Source: JAAEQG01 sp023133475 (GTDB taxonomy: Bacteria > Planctomycetota > Phycisphaerae > UBA1845). Taken from it: a stretch of DNA of 33,878 bases. Positions 31,883 to 33,878 of the stretch are shown piece by piece. The DNA lies in assembly GCA_030631415.1 (NCBI GenBank), contig DAOVLE010000028.1, positions 1 through 33,878 of the forward strand. The letters run 5' to 3'. Below the pieces are notes generated by a model. That model saw only the letters and a list, made by a program, of their open reading frames with translations. It had not been told where the DNA came from and made no database searches. The position numbers and the translations under genes were made by a program. Position 1 is the first letter of the stretch. The number at the start of each line of letters is the position of its first letter.

Positions 31883-31934
31883 AGGTGGAAAAGCTCAGAT
31901 GCTCCTGTTCGATATGTGGCGTGTCGCCTTGGCC

Positions 31935-33353
31935 TTAGCCCAGCAGTGAGAGTATTTGAGCAGCCTGCTGATTGGCCAATCCCAACAGCGATATGCCCGA
32001 ATTCATCAGCACACTCTGGCGGTTCAGTTCGGAGGTGGCCACCGCAAAGTCCGTGTCTCCGATCGCACTCGTTGCTTGGGTGAGGGCGGTCTTGGTGGTG
32101 TTGAGGTTGTTGATCGAAGCCTGGACCTGGAACTTCTGGAACCCGCCGACACGCCCGCGAACACTGGCGACGTCGCTGATGGCTTTGCGCACCACCTTCA
32201 GAGAGTTGGCACTACTCTGGTTCAGGTCGAGTGTTCCGCCGGACTTGATGTCGCTGAGGATGCCTCCACTGTCGCCGCCACCGAGCGAGTAGGCCGCCAC
32301 CGAATCGATTCCAATGGTTGTGCGAGTGCTGCTGCCGGCACCGAGCTGAAATGTCAGTCCGCCGGCGGCTTTGAGTGTGAAGTTGGATGTGTCATTTGTC
32401 GCGTCGAGACTGCTGCCGAGGCTGAATGACACACTGTAGCCGTTGGCATTGTAGTAGATGTCCGCGCCGTCGCCGGTTATGTCTTCGCCGTTGACGGTAA
32501 CCACCGCGTTGGTGCCCTCTTGGCGGCCGCTGTTGGCCATGGGTCCACCGGCGCTGTACGTCCCTCCGGAAAGCACCGTGAGCGAGACAAATTCGTCGCT
32601 ACCCTGTCCACTGGTCGCAAGATTGAATGCGGTTCCGTCCGAGGTGGCGGTCACCCCGGTGGTGGCGGTAGCGGCATTGATTGCGGCGATGACGGCGTCC
32701 TGGTCGCTTCCGTTGCCGATGGTGATGGTTGCGGTTCCCTCGGTGCCGGCGATGACCAGTTCGGTGTCCGCAGTGAGTGTGGCTGCCCCCATGGTAGTTA
32801 CTGCCTGAGCCGACGCCGCCGCAGTCTTCACTTTCGCCGTCACGGTCAGGTCGCTGGTGCTCTGCCCACGAGAGTAGACCCGCAGGTTCTCGAAAGTGTT
32901 GGCTGTCACCCCGGTGGTCTGCACGCCCTGGCTACCGTCCACCAGGCGCTTGCCGTTGAAGTTCGTGGTGCTGACGATGCGGTCGATGGACTCGATGGCT
33001 GAGTCGATCTGCGACTGGTTGGCGGCCTTTTCCGCGGCGGTCAGCGAGCCCTCGCTGGCCGACGACGCCACCAGTGATTCGATATCCGTCAGCAGCGAGC
33101 TGATCTCACCCAGCGCACCATCGGCGGTGCTGAGCATAGCGTCGGCTCGCTGATTATTGGACAGCGCCGCGTTAATCGCGGTAATCTCGGCATTGAGTGA
33201 TTCCAGGGCGATAAGACCGGCGGGATCGTCACGACCGCTGTTGATTCGGAAACCGGTGGAAAGTTGTTTGAGGGTGTTGGATTGGTTTAAGGCTGTGCGG
33301 TTGACGATGTTCAACAATGTCATTGTGTTTGTGTTTGTGATTGTAAGAGCCAT
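31935..33353 (-). CDS. Flagellin
   Basis: 472 residues from ATG 33353, with AAGGG at ribosome-site distance; the frame runs on upstream to 33614 without coding character. It is the structural subunit of the flagellar filament, exported by the flagellar type III system. The N-terminal D0/D1 part (NRTALNQSNTLKQLSTGFRI, SGRDDPAGLIALESLNAEI, NNQRADAMLSTADGALGEI) and the C-terminal D1/D0 part (RGRVGGFQKFQVQASINNL, LNRQSVLMNSGISLLGLANQ) are fully conserved. The middle 240 residues form variable D2/D3 domains. They include a flagellin hook IN-type motif (ITIGNGSDQDAVIAAINAAT) and Ser/Thr/Gly-rich strands. It is a monocistronic gene with its own terminator. No other flagellar genes are in the window. 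Confidence 0.96.
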   Translation of the reverse strand: MALTITNTNTMTLLNIVNRTALNQSNTLKQLSTGFRINSGRDDPAGLIALESLNAEITAINAALSNNQRADAMLSTADGALGEISSLLTDIESLVASSASEGSLTAAEKAANQSQIDSAIESIDRIVSTTNFNGKRLVDGSQGVQTTGVTANTFENLRVYSRGQSTSDLTVTAKVKTAAASAQAVTTMGAATLTADTELVIAGTEGTATITIGNGSDQDAVIAAINAATATTGVTATSDGTAFNLATSGQGSDEFVSLTVLSGGTYSAGGPMANSGRQEGTNAVVTVNGEDITGDGADIYYNANGYSVSFSLGSSLDATNDTSNFTLKAAGGLTFQLGAGSSTRTTIGIDSVAAYSLGGGDSGGILSDIKSGGTLDLNQSSANSLKVVRKAISDVASVRGRVGGFQKFQVQASINNLNTTKTALTQATSAIGDTDFAVATSELNRQSVLMNSGISLLGLANQQAAQILSLLG

Positions 33354-33878
33354 GAGCTTTTCCCTTCTAATAAAAACAAAAGGCCAAAGAAGCACTGCAC
33401 AACCTTTAGCTAAAATATAAAGAAGGCGGGGGCAAAGTCGCGGGATGTTTTTCCTGCAATTCGTTGCCGGCGGCTTGGGGCTCACGTTCTTATATGCCAT
33501 CTGGGAGGCACTGCCGAAGTCCGCTTTTCGGTCACATGCGCGGCAGCGGGCGCCCACGCCCGATAACAGCACCAGTTGTAGGGCGGGTTTCACCCGCCTT
33601 CTTTGCCGTGGCATGGGTGGCCCACCGCTTTAGCGGTGGGGGACGCGAATCGCATGGAGTATTCGCGTCCCCCACGGCTAACCCGCATTTCTCACACCGC
33701 AGAGAGCGCGGAGATCGCAGAGTATTTCTTAGAAAGAAGTTACAGCTAAATTAGGGCGTGTCGGGTTTTGACAGTGTGTTTATTGTTTGTTCAACGCTAA
33801 TTGCGATAACTTCCTACTTCTCAACTCTCCGCGGTCTCTGCGTGCTCCGCGGTGAAATATCCGGGCTAAAGCCATGGG
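33354..33878. repeat. Intergenic repeats upstream of flagellin
   Basis: The region nearest the gene is AT-rich (33360-33425) and probably holds the flagellin promoter, but no clear sigma28, sigma54 or sigma70 match was found. Further out are a single-armed GTTGTAGGGCGGGTTTCACCCGCC (33574-33598), a GGGTGGCCCACCGC palindrome (left arm 33615-33650, right arm 33661-33681), and degenerate CTCTGCG repeats (33700-33720 and 33825-33850). The start of another CTAAAGCCATGGG element is cut by the window end. No gene is seen. Confidence 0.6.

Noticed and set aside
33354..33430. Flagellar sigma28 or sigma54 promoter before flagellin
   Set aside because: AT-rich pieces such as TATATTTTAG are present but no properly spaced pair of boxes was found.

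Overview
This window looks like chromosomal DNA of a planctomycete, most likely of the Phycisphaerae type, and probably from an uncultured lineage. The evidence is the C-terminal EF-hand/dockerin-like module on a secreted FG-GAP protein, a planctomycete-style flagellin, a prepilin-like protein of the type common in that phylum, moderately high GC, and intergenic space packed with short palindromic repeat families. No rRNA, tRNA, CRISPR array or transposase was recognised.

Layout. 1-438: repeats and a promoter. 472-2592: secreted beta-propeller/Kazal/dockerin-like protein. 2778-5778: birA overlapping a large membrane protein with a spermidine-synthase-like tail. 5759-7384 (-): GT39-type membrane glycosyltransferase. 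7719-8381: XRE/S24 regulator with a Cys in place of the catalytic Ser. 8799-11467: NhaD/citrate-type ion transporter and a secreted helical protein. 11666-12781 (-): GT4 glycosyltransferase, ending inside a 245-bp palindrome shared with the convergent gene. 12849-15687 (-): miaA, ABC ATPase and ABC permease, tightly packed. 15887-16198: small envelope coiled-coil protein. 16340-19047 (-): MBOAT acyltransferase plus SGNH protein, a likely polysaccharide O-acetylation pair. 19392-21202: a self-contained three-gene cassette of unknown function (TIGR04255-like, 74-aa and 215-aa proteins) with its own strong promoter, abutting a truncated MNT-type nucleotidyltransferase. 21516-23654 (-): prepilin-like protein, a membrane-anchored charged protein and a beta-repeat protein. 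24123-26121 (-): PflX-like radical SAM protein and a Gfo/Idh/MocA-like protein. 26392-26822 (-): short PilZ-like protein translationally coupled to a 35-residue membrane peptide. 26917-28287 (-): MmgE/PrpD. 28700-31408: large lipoprotein with eight Cys-rich repeats. 31935-33353 (-): flagellin.

Functionally the region mixes housekeeping (biotin ligation, tRNA isopentenylation) with cell-surface and envelope functions (glycosyltransferases, MBOAT/SGNH acetylation, secreted repeat proteins, prepilin, flagellin, possible c-di-GMP reading by PilZ). The strongest candidate for an undescribed system is the 19.4-21.2 kb cassette. The most striking structural theme is several palindromic repeat families that fill the gaps, nest in one another, and in two places enter coding sequence.
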